A stretch of 64,000 nt of DNA, from positions 1-64,000 of the forward strand of contig WHUX01000178.1 of NCBI GenBank assembly GCA_015179025.1, given 5' to 3'. This document shows, in pieces, positions 1 through 13,208 of the stretch (position 1 is the first letter of the stretch; each line of letters starts with the position of its first letter). The translations under genes and the position numbers were made by a program. Under the pieces are notes generated by a model that saw nothing but the letters and a program-made list of their open reading frames with translations, was not told the origin of the DNA and ran no database searches. The stretch is from Terfezia claveryi. Taxonomy: Eukaryota > Ascomycota > Pezizomycetes > Pezizales > Pezizaceae.

Positions 1-685
1 TATATATACCGCCCTTCCCCGCGCATTTTCCCTTCGCTCTATATCCCAGCAAATTATGGCGAGCATTAGAGCAAGTAACAGAGCGAGTATGCGAGCGAGT
101 ATTAGAGCGAGTATTAGAGCGAGTATTGGAGCGAGTATTAGAGCGAGTGTTAGAGCAATTGAAGCAGCGAGTGCATGTTCTATATATATATCTATTACTC
201 AATACTTCTGTGTATATAATTATTAGCGAATACAATGGATATTTCAGCTGCGTGCATATTCAATGGCTGCTACGTACCTGGCTGTCGTACATGCAAGTGG
301 TGAGCGGGTGTGCATTGTAGAAGAGAGCGATTGTGGGCTATCCGTTAGCAACGCCAGCGGTAGAACCTATGGCGTTGGGGACGAGCAGCCCGTTCCATGT
401 TGCGTCCCAGAGGAGGGAGCATCTGCAAAGCGCATGTGTTGCGTCCCAGGTGTGGGAGCACACTTGTGTTGCGTTCTGGGAGCAGAAGCACGCTTGTGTT
501 GCGTCCTGGACGCGGGAACACCTGCGACGGGCGAGTGTTGCGTCCCAAGCGCGGGCGCCAGCTGCTAGTGCGTCCCGACGCACGAGCACCAAGCTTTGGC
601 GTCCTGATCTTGAGTTTTTGTCCTGTGCGTCCCGTGCGTCCTATGCGTCCGGACGCACAGGACGCAAACACGATTTCTTGCTGAT
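1..685. mobile_element. Right end of a family A element (ATCAGCA/TGCTGAT termini)
   Basis: The window opens inside a repeat whose right terminus reads GACGCAAAC, then a T-rich run, then TTGCTGAT at 680-685. The same terminus closes the element at 11,000-14,551. Bases 60-165 are a short array of GAGCGAGTATTA units, the reverse-strand counterpart of the GCTCGCTC minisatellite in the other copies. Bases 395-660 hold GCGTCC-rich repeats that stay open in several frames, which is why several short ORFs overlap here; none looks like a gene. The left end lies outside the window. Confidence 0.5.
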
Positions 686-2290
686 GAAGTACTGTAGTAG
701 TTGTACGACTATCCTCGTGTGGTGGCAAAGTTACTTTTTTGGCTTGGTTTCACCCTCGCATAAGCTCAGGATTCTCTTGGCTAGCCAGAGGCTCTTGTCA
801 GTACGGAATCTATCAGTGTATCAAGAGAGTCAGGAACAGATTCATTGCGTCACCTGTCGGGTAAGCCTCGTATAAACCAGTTCGTGACCTCGCAATTCCC
901 CCAATAGACAATACTGGTTACTACGAGGCTAGTGTTGTCTGCCAAGCCTTCTTGTTTTAATTCTTGAATCCGTTACTCACTTGGGAGTCCTATGAGTCTA
1001 GGCCGTGCGACGTTAGTCTGATTGGCACTTGCAACGTACTTGGCACCTAGTAAAGTACTGACAGGACACGATCATCGAGGACACCATATATTTGGTTTCA
1101 GGAGCACCTCTCTAGAAGCGGACTAGTCTGGTTGCGGAGCGGACTAGTCTTTCGCATAAACTCAGATTCATCGCAGCTGAATCAATCAGACCCTCGTAGA
1201 TCGCAGGACGGGACCTTCTGGACCTAGGCCATGCAACGTTAGTCCAGTTCTAGCCAGACTATCTTCCTACCAGAGGCAAGCCGGACTACTATGTTACCAG
1301 AGGCAAACGCGGCAACTGGAAAATTGCAGAATTCGATAAGACATCATGGGTGTCCTGACAGGACCACGTAGAATTCATTGCAAAAGACTACAACCAGATA
1401 AGTATAAGACTCCGACTTGGTTTCAGGGATAGTCTCTCGCATGAGCTCAGGATTCTCTTGGCTAGCCACAGGCTCTTGTCAGTACGGAATCTATCAGTAT
1501 ATCAACAGAGTCACAAATACTTAGTCTCATGCCCGGATGCTAATTCTTTGTAGTACCTACATTCTTGGACAGGGATTGGCAGTGTCTATGGCCAACTTAC
1601 CGTATTAGTAGTGCCGTGGCCCACTAGTGATATCTTTAGTCCTACCGAGATGTTCAATCTGTTGGTTTTCTTCCAACGTCTATGCGTGCATGGTAGGTAT
1701 TCAACTACTAGTCTGGTTAGCACAACACCCTCCACAGCTAGGCTACCCCTGCTCTATAGCAACTAGACTACTAGCGTAATTTCAATCTGAGCTGGGCTAA
1801 TATTTGCTTAAATTCCAGCTCAGATTGAAATTATGCTAGAGAATAACTCAACCTACGGTTACTTACAACATGTGCACTAACTGCCTTAGGACTGATATAA
1901 GATTACAGGTGCCTACTGTAGTTAGGGGTGCTGTGTCAGCAGAACAGAATGGGTCATCTAATCGCTTTCTTTTCACTCGTTTCAGCAATCAAAGTGTGGG
2001 CAGCCACAAATCTTTGATCACTATGCACAGACTGTCATAAACTACTTACATTCAGGTTTCAAATGTTTAGATTCTTTAAACCCTATTATGTAAATATCTT
2101 TTCTTATCACTCAATCCAGACCATCAGCATTGCTGGTCTGGTTGAATGACCCCTCTGTAGGAGGTAGAATGGCAACAGGAGCCACGACTTTCAGTCTGAG
2201 ACCTAATTTTTTCACTCACGCTTGACTATGTGAGCATTATAAGAGGCCGTCTTAGCATCATTGCTCCAATTCTCTTCCCTCAACCAGACT
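686..2290. other. Non-coding repeat-rich flank upstream of the Plavaka fossil
   Basis: No gene is seen. An approximately 90-bp segment is directly duplicated at 744-832 and 1,417-1,513. Motifs related to GGACTAGTCTGG and CCAGACTA recur on both strands (about 1,120-1,320 and 1,690-1,770). A strong hairpin sits at 1,771-1,839 and another CAGACCA/TGGTCTG hairpin near 2,120-2,155. Clustered short repeats like these are typical of subterminal regions of CACTA-like DNA transposons; assigning them to the downstream Plavaka element is inference. Confidence 0.35.
1771..1839. repeat. Near-perfect 25-bp-arm hairpin
   Basis: Arms at 1,771-1,795 and 1,815-1,839 are reverse complements with a single mismatch, separated by a 19-base AT-rich loop. 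The function is unknown; it could be a subterminal repeat of a DNA transposon or a tiny foldback element. Confidence 0.7.
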
Positions 2291-2360
2291 ACTTCTCCTC
2301 CGCTTTTGATTTCTTTAATTCTGCTACAACTTTGAGGGTCAAAACGGTTACAATACTACA

Positions 2361-5300
2361 ATGGATACTAAACCACCAGTCGGCTATATGGCACGAGTCA
2401 CCTATACTCGTTATGGCATGTATGCTATCAATTACGTACCCACTCATTCGGTGCAACCCGGAACATCATACATAGTGCGGTGGGACTTTAATAATCCTTT
2501 CAGAACTATTGAGCCACCCGGACACAACAGCATCACCAAAACACATCTGGTACAGAGAGTCCGCATTGAGGCCCTAGCGATTCCGCTGATCGTTGTATGT
2601 GAGAACCACTCTGAATGCAAATTCCACGGGACTGACATTTGTATAAAAGAGTATGCAGTGTCAATTTTGCAGCTGTTAGTTTACTGTGGCAGGCTATTAT
2701 GGATGATATTTGCGTACAAACCACCTCGGGAAGCAATTGCATGCTCCTTTACCCCCCAAATCCACGGCGCCAGACCATCATAGACTCTCAGGTAGCCTGA
2801 AGCGACAACGTCTGGATACTACCGATACAGTCGCAAGAATGCCAAAAACCAACTCTACAGTTAGTACCATTAGCGTACCGAACCTTGAGGACACATCACC
2901 GGATTCCCTGAATCTTCATCCACCTGTTAAGGAGTATCTGCCATCATCACTTTAAGTTGGGCAAGTCATACGCCAGTCGTTATTCATCTACATTCAGGAC
3001 CCGTCATAGAATCCTTTATTACCTTTTACCAACGCTTATGAATATAAGCTAGTACAATTCTTCCATCAGAGTAAGACCACAATGATGCAGATTGACAAAT
3101 TTTTCAAGTATGAACTGCTCCCTATCGGTATGTTCCGGACATTGGGGTTGGGTATTGGTCTAGTTATACCTGGCGGAATAAGTTGTAAGCACTGATCAAC
3201 CAACCAGTATGGCAACATGGAAGTGTGGATTTCCACCTCCGAAAAGGGGTTATGTTTTTTTATTGGAACGTAGAACAATGTATCTAATATCTTCTCCGCC
3301 AGAAGGCATATGCTTAGTACCTTGTCTTCAAACCTTAGCAGGACTTCGATCAACAAGGCAACAGGGTGTATTCGGGGATACATATAGGGGACTGGTGGTG
3401 GGACACGCAGGTACTTATTTATCAATCCTGTTTGTGAACAGCTACTCACAGGCCGCCAGATGACCCTTCCAATTGGCTCCAGCCTCATACCTATTCTCAT
3501 AACCTCTGATCAAACATGCTTGACCAACTTTTCTGGCGATAAGAAATTGTGGCCAATTTTTATGAGTTTGGGGAACATCCCATCAGATATACGAAATAAG
3601 CCCTCATGGCAAGCATGGATCCTCATAGGCCTCTTGCCTATAGGCCCGAAGCGAACAACAGCTCTCAAGGGATTCTCAGTTCAGAATCAAGAGCATGACT
3701 CCTTGGAGACATAACACTGACTAATGGAATGGATCCTGGCACTACTAGTCACTATTTTTGAGGAAACAATTCTGTTACCAGACTCTGTAGGATATTTGCT
3801 GACTCCTGACAAGCTGGCGGCTCAGAGATATTATGTGGGGATGAGAATGTTTGACATTGTATACCAATCCTATCCGTATGGCTTGCAGATCACATGGAGA
3901 ATATAAATATTTATTGCATAAAAGTGAACTGGTGTCCAATCTGTACAGTGAGTCGAGATCAGCTTAGATTATTACCAAAGCGACCGTACACTCAGCGGGA
4001 CAATATGTGCTATGAGCGCCTTTGTGCAGCCAATGATAACGATGTGTCCGTCACCCCCCTCTTCTCCATATTCACTGAACTAATGCAGAAGAACAGCTTG
4101 TCCGATTTGGATGTTAAGCCTATCTAGAATGTACTGTGGGGTCTTCCTAAGGTCTGCCCACCGATGATAGTACGAGCGGACATACTTCATAATATACATC
4201 TAGGTGTCTAGAAAAATCTCATGAAGTGGATACAAGGGTTCTTGTGTAAACACAAAAGGCTTACAGTTATCGATGAAATATGGAGCACCTTACCACCATA
4301 CTCGGGGTTCACGCCGCCACGGAAGCAGTATCGCCAAATCACCATGTGGAGTGGTATGGAAATGCATGGTTTTGGACGGGTCATACTTACTTATTTTACG
4401 GCTGCCATGCACCGTGAGACGGCCACCAGCCGCTTGGCACCAGCTGCTCAGGCTGATGTCAGGATTGTGATACGAGCTGTTCGTACTCTCTCGGACTTCT
4501 GCCTAATAGCCCATTATTGAAGTCATACTTCGGAGACTATTCAATATATGTCTAACTACCTGCAGGACTTCCACAAGTATCGTCATATATTTGGCGAATT
4601 TCGTATAAGCAAGGCTGACCACAGGAAAGCGCAGGGGGCCTCTAAGGATCTTGCGGCTACTCAGGCTCGTCAAGCAACCATCTCCAATTATTTTATGGTG
4701 ACTGCCACCCAAAAGGCAAATCAAGCATCGGCGAATCGAGAGGAACGACAAGGCCTTGTAACAGATATACTGGGTCAGGCAACATTCAACTACCCTAAAC
4801 TGCACTTGCTTACACATTATATACAACAGGTCATCCAATTTGGAAGCCTCCCGCAGTACTCAACGGAGATTACAGAAGCCCTTCACAAGCCACTCAAAGA
4901 GGCCCATAAAGGGTCGAATAGGGTTGATACAACTGTCCAGATTCTTGACACGTATGCAAGAGACCATGCATTCAAAATGCTGGAGTTAAATTTATGTGCG
5001 TGGGATAAGTAGGTGAAGTTTGACTGTGACATCAAAACTCTAGTTATATCGATGAGAAAGGATACTGAAGGTGCAGTCAAGAATGAAGACCATCCGAGAT
5101 TAGCTAGCCAACAGCAGGTGCGGAATGCACCGCCAGAACTCCTGTCCATTCTTGCAATAGTTCTGCAAATACCACACCTTGTCGACAGGTTTCGGGATTA
5201 CTTATGGCTCAGCGGTGATTGTGAAGGTTACCGACTAAACGCAAAGGAGGTAGCGAACTACCGAGGGGAATACCCCAGTAGGGTTTTGGTACCAGTACAA

Positions 5301-5726
5301 TAATTTCAAGCAGATGGTGAGCAAATCCATCATGTACGCTGGACAGGGGATCGGGACTTCAGAAGACAGAGGAATGTGAGGGCAGATTGGATTTGGGTGA
5401 GGAGGAGGCCAGGATCTCGGGACAGCAGTGGCCAGCTCGATAGTCAGACTATGGCTAGAGTGGAGGGACTTTTTAGGATATAGGACAGGATGCAAGGAAT
5501 ATATGAGGTAGCATATGTGAGGTTACTTAGAATTAAGGGTTCCAGCAGGCCACATAGTGAGGAGGGAATGATTCAGATGGAGAAACAGGAGGATGATGGA
5601 GCAATGCAAGTTATCAGGATTTCGGACATAGAGGGAATGGCACATGTGATACCATTGAAGATTGACAGGGTCTGGTTAGTTAACAATAGGATTGATTTCA
5701 ATATGTGGAATGAGTTATATGACTAG
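2361..5726 (+). pseudogene. Degenerate Plavaka-type (CACTA-superfamily) transposase
   Basis: The plus-strand translation gives, in order, blocks I recognise from Plavaka transposases of fungi. They are a core block with TNFSGDKKLWPIFMSLGNI (about 3,510-3,590), a WCPICTVSRDQL cysteine block (about 3,930-3,970), ADILHNIHLGV (about 4,180-4,210), IPPYSGF-like and ITMWSGMEM text (about 4,290-4,370), FNYPKLHLLTHY (about 4,790-4,820) followed by GSLPQYSTEITEALHKPLKEA, and a C-terminal IHHVRWTGDRDFR / ISDIEGMAHVIP / WLVNNRIDFNMWNELYD region ending near 5,726. The frame is broken by many stops (several TAG/TAA where CAG/CAA would fit) and shifts, so the copy is dead. The product would have been a DDE-type cut-and-paste transposase. 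The 2,361-2,780 part may be its N-terminus but I do not recognise it securely. Confidence 0.75.
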
Positions 5727-6127
5727 AATACATAGGAGCCAAATGTATAAAATTTAATGAGAATTGAAGTTAAAGTCCATAAGTACTATGGTTATGAAGC
5801 CGTGAGTAAATTTGCTATGGAAAGACTCGTACAGCTATTGTCAATAAGGGTATACTATTTAATTGTATTTTTACATCCTCAGTACACCCGTGCCGGAACG
5901 CCAAGGGGACATAAGAGGAATTTGAGAAGCTGACAATGGAACACAAGGTACTACAAGAAGGTTGATTACAGTAGAATTGGGAGGGTGAGGAATCGGATGA
6001 TAAAGACACACTTAGGAGTTATGGAATCAAGACTGATATAGCACCCCAGCGCCAGAGGCATTGAGTGGCATGCAATGGTTGGTTGGTCATGCCAGGACCG
6101 TCAGCATACAGAGAGGTATTGTAGAGG
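5727..6127. other. Non-coding stretch after the Plavaka fossil
   Basis: No ORF with recognisable family features. It is probably the 3' part of the Plavaka element leading into the tandem repeat that follows; no terminal inverted repeat was identified by eye. Confidence 0.3.
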
Positions 6128-6438
6128 CACACCCGCCAGAAGTGGCGTCAGGGCGGGAGAGGTACGAGGTAGTCAGTCAGGGCGTCTGCAGAGGGCATTG
6201 CGGCATAGAAATTTCTAAAGCACACCCGCCAGAAGTGGTGTGGGGGTAACCTAACATATAGGGTAGTAGAGGTATAAGGTAGTCCATCAGGGCACCTGCA
6301 GGAGGTATTGTGGCACAGAAATTTCTAAGGCATACTCGCCAGAAGTGGCGTCGGGGCGACCTAACGTATAGGGCGGCAGAGGTATAAGGTAGTCCGTCAG
6401 GGCGCCTGCAGGAGGCATTGCGGCACAAAAATTTCTAT
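6128..6438. repeat. Three-copy tandem repeat, unit about 93-111 bp
   Basis: Three successive units each begin with a CRCACCCGCCAGAAGTGG-like start and end with GCGGCAYARAAATTTCTA. Units begin near 6,128, 6,221 and 6,332. The first copy lacks part of the middle. Short ORFs crossing the units are products of the repeat and are not called genes. Confidence 0.8.
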
Positions 6439-6439
6439 C

Positions 6440-9390
6440 CTGATGTAGCAATAGTATTATATATGGAAAGAAATTTGGTTAATATTAGGTAGCTATATAG
6501 AATTTAAAGCAATATATATAATAGTATAATAATCGTAAATATATAAGAGTTTATTAAATAGCTTGTATAAATTCAACACTTGCATTTGACTGCTTGAGTT
6601 TCTAGAGTAGTTTGTTTTCTATCTTTTGCTCTATTGTATAGTATAGTCTTCTTTACTTAGGCTATTAAAAATCATGTTGATTATTTAGTAGTTGTTTTAT
6701 ACCTGTCTTATTAGCTTTGAGTAAAGAAATGAATTAAATATTACAAGATTGAGATATATTTAGAGGCAAGTTCTCTTTGTCTAGGTTTATAGTTAAACTA
6801 CCTATATAATCAAGACTTTTATCAACCTTCTAGGTTATAGTATCTTTAAGATACTTATAACTTTTTAGCTTAAGTACCTACCTTCTGTCTTTAACTTTCT
6901 TTCTTTTTATATTAAGCCAATATATACTTAGTAGCCTTATTGGCCAGTTTGTATGATTACTTAGTCTTTTTTTTTTACAATCTAGTATACCTGTTATACA
7001 GTATCTTAAGTTGCTTTGGGTCTAAAAGGTCTAGTAGATAATCTAGAAGATTTAATACTAGATGATTACATTTGTACTTAGATTAGGGTTTAGATAGGGA
7101 GTTTATAAGTAAATTTTCTAAGAGAGGATTGGATTTGACTAATAGTATTTTAGGTATATTAAGTGAATTCTTGCTTGCATTTAGTAGTAAAATAGAAGCT
7201 CTGAGGTAGGGTTGAATAGAATTGAACCTAAAAAAGCTATCCTTGTTAAGGTAAAAGTCAATCTAAAAATCTTTACTTTCTAATATTAAGGCAGATATGA
7301 AGGGAAAAAGCTTAAAAAGTTGTTTTCTAATATTAGACTTAAGTTTATGAAGATATGATTTGACTTATAAGGATATATAAAATATATCATTATAATTATT
7401 AGAAGAATATATAGCCTTAAGAACCTCTTCTACATATTCTCTATAGGAATAAAATTTGAGATTGAATTTAAGGAGCAATTCACTAGCTAGTTGTTGGATT
7501 ATACTAATATATTTATATTTTTTAGTAATCCTATTAATAGCTAATGTTAGTATAATATCTTTAGAACAATGGAATAAAAGTAAACTAGAAACTCTATAGA
7601 CTATTATATCTTCTCTTAATTGAAAGAGTATCTTCTTTTTTCTTATAAGCTGTATTACTATAATTTCCTACCTTTTTTTGAAGTCTAAAGGCAACTTTAT
7701 TAATAATATATTAGTCTTAATATTTTTTAGTATATTTAAAACTTAGACTACACTTAAAAGAATATTCCAAAAATATTAAGATACTAGTATCTAGTATATC
7801 TTAATTATCTTTAATAATATAACTATTATAATATATATCCTTAAATGTAGAATACAGTATATTACTATTATTGAATTGACTAAGTATATAAGTATTATAG
7901 TATTTATACATATTCAACTGCTAACCTAGTCTAGAACATATTTTACTAATTATATCTTTATCTGCATCTTAATATATGAATATAGTTTTTAATAGAATAC
8001 TTGTTTTAACCAATAATTAGAGAGTAACCTTACTTTGAATACTAGTATATACTAGATCTAGTATACCATTATTATATTTAAAGGATAGAATAAACTTATG
8101 TACTATAAATATAACTACAAGACCTCACAAAGACTGATTTCTTACTACTTTTCCAATCTATTATTATATATCAGCTATTGTCAGATACTTAGTAACTTTC
8201 TATAGAATTACTTACTAGATATTAAATAAGTTTAATCCTATAATATAAAAGTCTATGCAAATAAAAATATAACAATTTCTATAACTCAAAGCCTTAAAAA
8301 TATCTCTATGAGTCTTTGGTTCTAAATGTCTATAATAGACTTTAATTAGTGATTGACCAAAGGGACTCAATTTCTTAGAAAGTAAAGATTATAGATACCT
8401 ATGAGTAGTCTAATTAGTTGATACTTATTTTAAAAGTTTACCAAATATAGACTTAGTAATATTCTATATATGTACATAGTTATCTAAAAATACTATTGTC
8501 TTAGGGATTTTCTACGCTACCTTCATATTACTATAGTTTTCACTTTCTTGACCTTGATACTTTATTTAACTTTAGTTTCATCCAAAGTCCCCTAATACTT
8601 AATTATATATGTAGAACTTTCTACATATATGATACCTTAATACTTGTATCTATTACCTATAATTACAGATGATACTTTAAATCAGAATACCTATTCCTAA
8701 TAGCTTTAGAGTTTGGTTATTATTTACTAGATCAATATAGGAATTAGATACCTCTTAACTCCTGTTCATAATACTCTATTATTATATTGAGTTTATATAT
8801 TCATAGCTTCTATATATCTATAGAGTTTCTAGATTTACAGTTTAACTATATATATTCTATAAAAAACTTTTATATTATAATAATTTAAGGTATAAGTAGA
8901 GCTAAGTAGAGTCTAAAATAATATAGTTCTACTAAATAGTAGTTTAATAACTATTATAGTAACTAATAAAATATTATTTATCTTTACCTTTTCTACTTCT
9001 AGTTGTATATTCTTTTTATATAATTTAAATATTATTTGTATATTTCATACTTATATAATAGTTTATTACTTTATTAGTTTTTCTATTATTTCTTATATAC
9101 TTGTTTAATACTTTAGATTACCTCTTTAGGCTTTTAGTAAAACTATACTTTCTTTAGAGATCTATTTTCAGACAAGTATATTTAATCTCTTTTTGGAGGT
9201 ATTATTTAAAGAGTTATAGTCAGTCCAAACCAGCCTAAAATAGGCAATAAAATACATTTAGATTGGTTTAAGAATATTGTGTTTGTTATAATATTTAAGA
9301 TAGAAATAAAATAACAACATAGAAAAGTATATACAAGTTTAGCTATATTTATAATGATATTGTATACGAGCTTGGTAGTAAAGTTCCGCC
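6440..9390. other. AT- and TpA-rich RIP-like island
   Basis: About 2.9 kb of sequence with almost no GC-rich segment, saturated with TA, TAT and CTAG-like words and without an ORF over 60 codons until about 9,400. This contrasts sharply with the roughly balanced composition on either side. The pattern fits an old transposon mutated by RIP or deamination of methylated cytosines; the original element cannot be recognised by eye. Confidence 0.6.
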
Positions 9391-9716
9391 AAGTTCATAG
9401 TTTTAGGATAAAAAAAAAGCTTGCTTTCGTATACACCCAAAAAAAAAAGTTTTGTTCCAGACTCTCTATGAGAGGCTTGTACCAAGGAGCACGAAGGTTC
9501 AGTCTTGGCATGTAACTACGCTGACTTATGCCAACAGCTCCTACTTTCTCATGACAGAACACTGCACAACCAGATCTACAACTGAGAACACACATCGACC
9601 AGGTACAAGACTACAACCAGTCTCAAGACTATAGTTGCTCAGCTCATATCTTATCAACCATTACCTCCCATGGCATCGCGCCAAAACGGATAGAACCATC
9701 GTCAACACTTCCGATT

Positions 9717-10999
9717 ATGCCCACCACATTGACTCTGATGGCGGCGGAGTTGCAGCAAAGAGAGTTCGCGACTCTCTCTATGCTTCTGAATATCCTCACG
9801 GACTCCTTCCTCTTTTTTGCCCCAGGTTTCAGAGAGCCCTCCTGTGACCACCCATCCCTGAAGGAAACAATTGTAGCAGACTATGATGCCCATCACAAGG
9901 TGCTCAAGACCCTTCACGCTCTCTCCTTCATACTTATCCGTGACCACAAGAGCATTGCACTGCTATCACAGGTGCTGCCAACCAGCATTGTGAGTTTTCT
10001 GTCCGTTACTGTTCCTAGGTGGACTTGGCCATCGGAGACTCAGACGATTCACGTTGCCCAAAACTCATGTACAAGGTACGACCTTGCCTTCCCTCAAGTT
10101 TTACAAAACTTTTATTTACTAACTGTTACGCAGGGATCTGAACCTCGATTACGGCCTCATGACAATCAGTCCCTCCCTGTGTGAATTTCCACTTGACGTT
10201 CTGCGCCACATATTCCAGGAACCAGACCCTGACTTGGACCAGCACTTGGCAACGGTCACTGGCCTGCTGGGCAAACTGTCAACTGCCCCCAGTAAAACTC
10301 ATGTTGAAGCCGCCACCGACGTTCTGCTCAACTATCTTATGGTTCAGTGCAGCCGCAAGCTCAAACGGCGCTTCACGCGCATCTCCAGAAACCCGCACGA
10401 GCCTCACTGGCTGGTTGTCCTCTAGAATCTTGGGCTGTTAGACTTCAGCAGCATCGACTTTTACTCGAAAATATCCACTAGTGGCTATATTGATGTGGAT
10501 AAGGCATGGCTGGACCTGGCATACTTGACTCTACGAGAGAAGGGGTGGTTTCTTGTAGAGGATGACTGGGAGGGACTGGGTGAGGACAATGATCAAAAGG
10601 ATCCGGCAGCAGTGGACAACTTGAAATTCATTGATCCATTACACAAGGCCGTAAATCATTTAAGCCAATTCATTCTAAGGTGTGAAGAGTGGTACAAGGG
10701 TGTTGACCGTTTCCCAGAGTCTCTGTCAATAGCGGAGAGGCAGGATATGCTTTGGCAGGCATATTATCATTTCCACGTCTATGGAACAACGTTCATTGCA
10801 CTATTTGGCCACCATCTCGGCTTTGTTGTAAGAATCCTGTTTCCCCAGCAAAGGCATAGGCGCGGGCTTTGCTCTACCAAGGAGGCCGACTTCGACAATT
10901 TCTATTTCCACAGTACAGCCCTCTTACGCATTGCTGATCGACTCTGTAGGCTGGCGTGGCACTCTCCATTCTGGAAACGACTGCTCATCTTTTCCGACC
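9717..10999 (+). pseudogene. 5' half of a decayed deaminase-family gene (OTT_1508-like paralogue)
   Basis: Open segments give ELQQREFATLSMLLNIL..., then DLNLDYGLMTISPSLCEFPLDVLRHIF, then a long segment from about 10,495 (DVDKAWLDLAYLTLREKGWF to RLAWHSPFWKRLLIFSD) cut at 10,999. Candidate splice signals (GTACGA near 10,075, CTAAC and CAG near 10,120-10,135) suggest an intron, but the reading frames do not join cleanly and a TAG follows at about 10,423. The assignment rests on the downstream half, which carries the deaminase motifs; the two halves face each other across an inserted mobile element. The N-terminal part has no motif I recognise independently. Confidence 0.55.
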
Positions 11000-11845
11000 A
11001 TCAGCAAAAAAAAATTTGCGTCAGGACGCACGACATCTTCATATGCATCAGGTCGCTTCCCATCATTTAGGTGGTTGCGTCCTGTGCTTCCTGTCAGCCA
11101 GTTTGCGTCCCGTGCTTCCTGTCAGCGAGGTTGCATCCTGTACTTTCTGTTAGCGAGGTTGCGTCCTCTGGCTTGCACGTTGCGTCCCATGCTTCCTGTT
11201 AGCCAGGTTGCATCTCGTGCTTCCTATTAGCAAGGCTGTATCCCCTACTATTCATATATTCACGGCCTCTATATATGTATGAGTTCATGCATTCGCAGCC
11301 TCTGACTACTTATGTATGTATTTATACATATTTGGGGAGGCCACAAATGCATAAATTAAAGGCCGCGAATGCACATATACACAGGGCACAAAAACATGAA
11401 TTCAATACATGATAAATCCCATGTTTAAATGTACTACATCCAGCTATTTCCCCCTCCGTACTAGATTGTTCACATAAGTAGAGGAGCTCCATTCGACACC
11501 TTCTATAGAGCAGGTTCTTAGACAACGCCATGCAGGTTCTAAGACAGCACACGGAACAAGTTCTAAGACACATTAAGGGGCTGGGTGATCTCCAAAGACT
11601 AGCAAATCCCCTATTTCAAAAGTGTGGCCGCCTGGGACTTAGAGGTTTTTTCCTGTCATTCCTTCCTAAGGCCACCGCACCATCATAGGGAACTTGTTAC
11701 GACGCTGATTTGTGGTCTCGTGAATGCGGACATCGAGGTTGATATGGTCGTTGATATTGAATGCTCAGTAGGCAGCTCTGCACGCGGATATCTAGGCTGG
11801 TTTGCTCGCTGGATTCTAGGCTCATTTACACGGTGCTTTCTAAGC

Positions 11846-12508
11846 TAATTTGCTCGCTCAATTCCAGACTCATTTGCTCGCTCAATTCCAGGCTCATTTG
11901 CTCGCTCGATTCCAGGCTCATTTGCTCGCTCATATCCAGGCTCATTTGCTCGCTCATATCCAGGCTCATTTGCTCGCTCGATTCCAGGCTGATTTGCTCG
12001 CTCGATTCCAGGCTGATTTGCTCGCTCGATTCCAGGCTGATTTGCTCGCTCAATTCCAGGCTCATTTGCTCGCTCATATCCAGGCTGATTTGCTCGCTCG
12101 ATTCCAGGCTCATTTGCTCGCTCGATTCCAGGCTCATTTGCTCGCTCGATTCCAGGCTGATTTGCTCGCTCAATTCCGGGCTCATTTGCTCGCTCATATC
12201 CAGGCTGATTTGCTCGCTCGATTCCAGGCTGATTTGCTCGCTCGATTCTAGGCTAATTTGCTCGCTCGATTCCAGGCTCATTTGCTCGCTCATATCCAGG
12301 CTCATTTGCTCGCTCATATCCAGGCTGATTTGCTCGCTCGATTCTAGGCTCGTTTGCTCGCTCGATTGCAGGCTCATTTGCTCGCTCAATTCCAGGCTCA
12401 TTTGCTCGCTCGATTCCAGGCTGATTTGCTCGCTCATATCCAGGCTGATTTGCTCGCTCGATTCTAGGCTGATTTGCTCGCTCGATTCCAGGCTCATTTG
12501 CTCGCTCG
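11846..12508. repeat. 24-bp minisatellite, left part
   Basis: About 27 tandem units of TTTGCTCGCTCGATTCCAGG plus four bases (CTSA). Variants alternate TCGATTCCAGG, TCAATTCCAGG and TCATATCCAGG. Because 24 is a multiple of three, several frames stay open on both strands (octapeptides such as LICSLDSR and EQMSLESS), giving ORFs over 300 codons that should not be taken as genes. Confidence 0.9.
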
Positions 12509-13208
12509 TAGGCCTGGGCACAAGCCGGCTCGAGCCGAGCCTGGGGGGTAGGCTCGAGCCGGCTCGTGGTTTTACAAAGGAGCTCGAGCCGGCTCGAGCT
12601 TTACAAAGGAGCTCGAGCCGGCTCGAGCTTTACGAAAGGAGGCTCGAGCCGACTCGAGCCGCCAAGACTCGAGCCGGCTCGCATACAGGCTCGAGCCGGC
12701 TCGCGAGAATTGCAAGGTACGCTACATATGTGTATAGGTCCTGGAAAATATGAAAGACGCAGAAATATGAAAGATACGGATATAAACAGACATGTAAATA
12801 GGACAGAATCAATTTCAACCCTCATCGCCCACCTAAAGTCCGCAGCGAAATCGCACAATACATAGGACTGCAATATTGTAGCCACCGAGCAAATTGTAGG
12901 TTCCAACCATAGCGAGATACAGTGGTGATTTTATCAATTTGTGTAGTTTCCTCCTCTTGTGTTGGTAGGCATGGTTGGTTATGCCGGAAATTGAGCGATT
13001 GTAGTTGTAAATTCTGAAGGGAGGTAATGAACTCCTGGACTGCCGGTGGAGGTTGTGTTATTAAGATGAAAAAACAACAGAAGAAAGGGTGGGAATCCAA
13101 CGCATTTTGAAGATTTCCACTCCCCGGGTACCTTCGGTATTTCGCGGTTGCAACGACCTCCGGGCTCGAGCTTTTGGCTCGAGCCGGCTCGGCTCGTGCC
13201 CAGGCGTA
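12509..13208. mobile_element. hAT-type MITE, 700 bp, with 8-bp target duplication
   Basis: Termini are TAGGCCTGGGCACAAGCC at the left and GGCTCGTGCCCAGGCGTA at the right. The 8 bases CTCGCTCG flank it on both sides (12,501-12,508 and 13,209-13,216), although the host minisatellite itself contains that word. The interior has GGCTCGAGCC-rich subterminal repeats and a central unique block that is closely similar to 51.2-51.7 kb. No transposase is encoded. Terminus style and 8-bp duplication indicate the hAT superfamily. Confidence 0.8.

Noticed and set aside
338..875. Overlapping ORFs near the left edge
   Set aside because: They lie in GCGTCC-rich repeats of a family A end, overlap on both strands and share no recognisable domain.
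3066..3500. Minus-strand 144-codon ORF
   Set aside because: It is opposite the Plavaka coding blocks, which give recognisable protein text on the plus strand.
9989..10017. A 29-nt intron (GTGAGT to CCTAG) in the deaminase pseudogene
   Set aside because: Too short for a typical spliceosomal intron, and the downstream frames do not join; decay is simpler.
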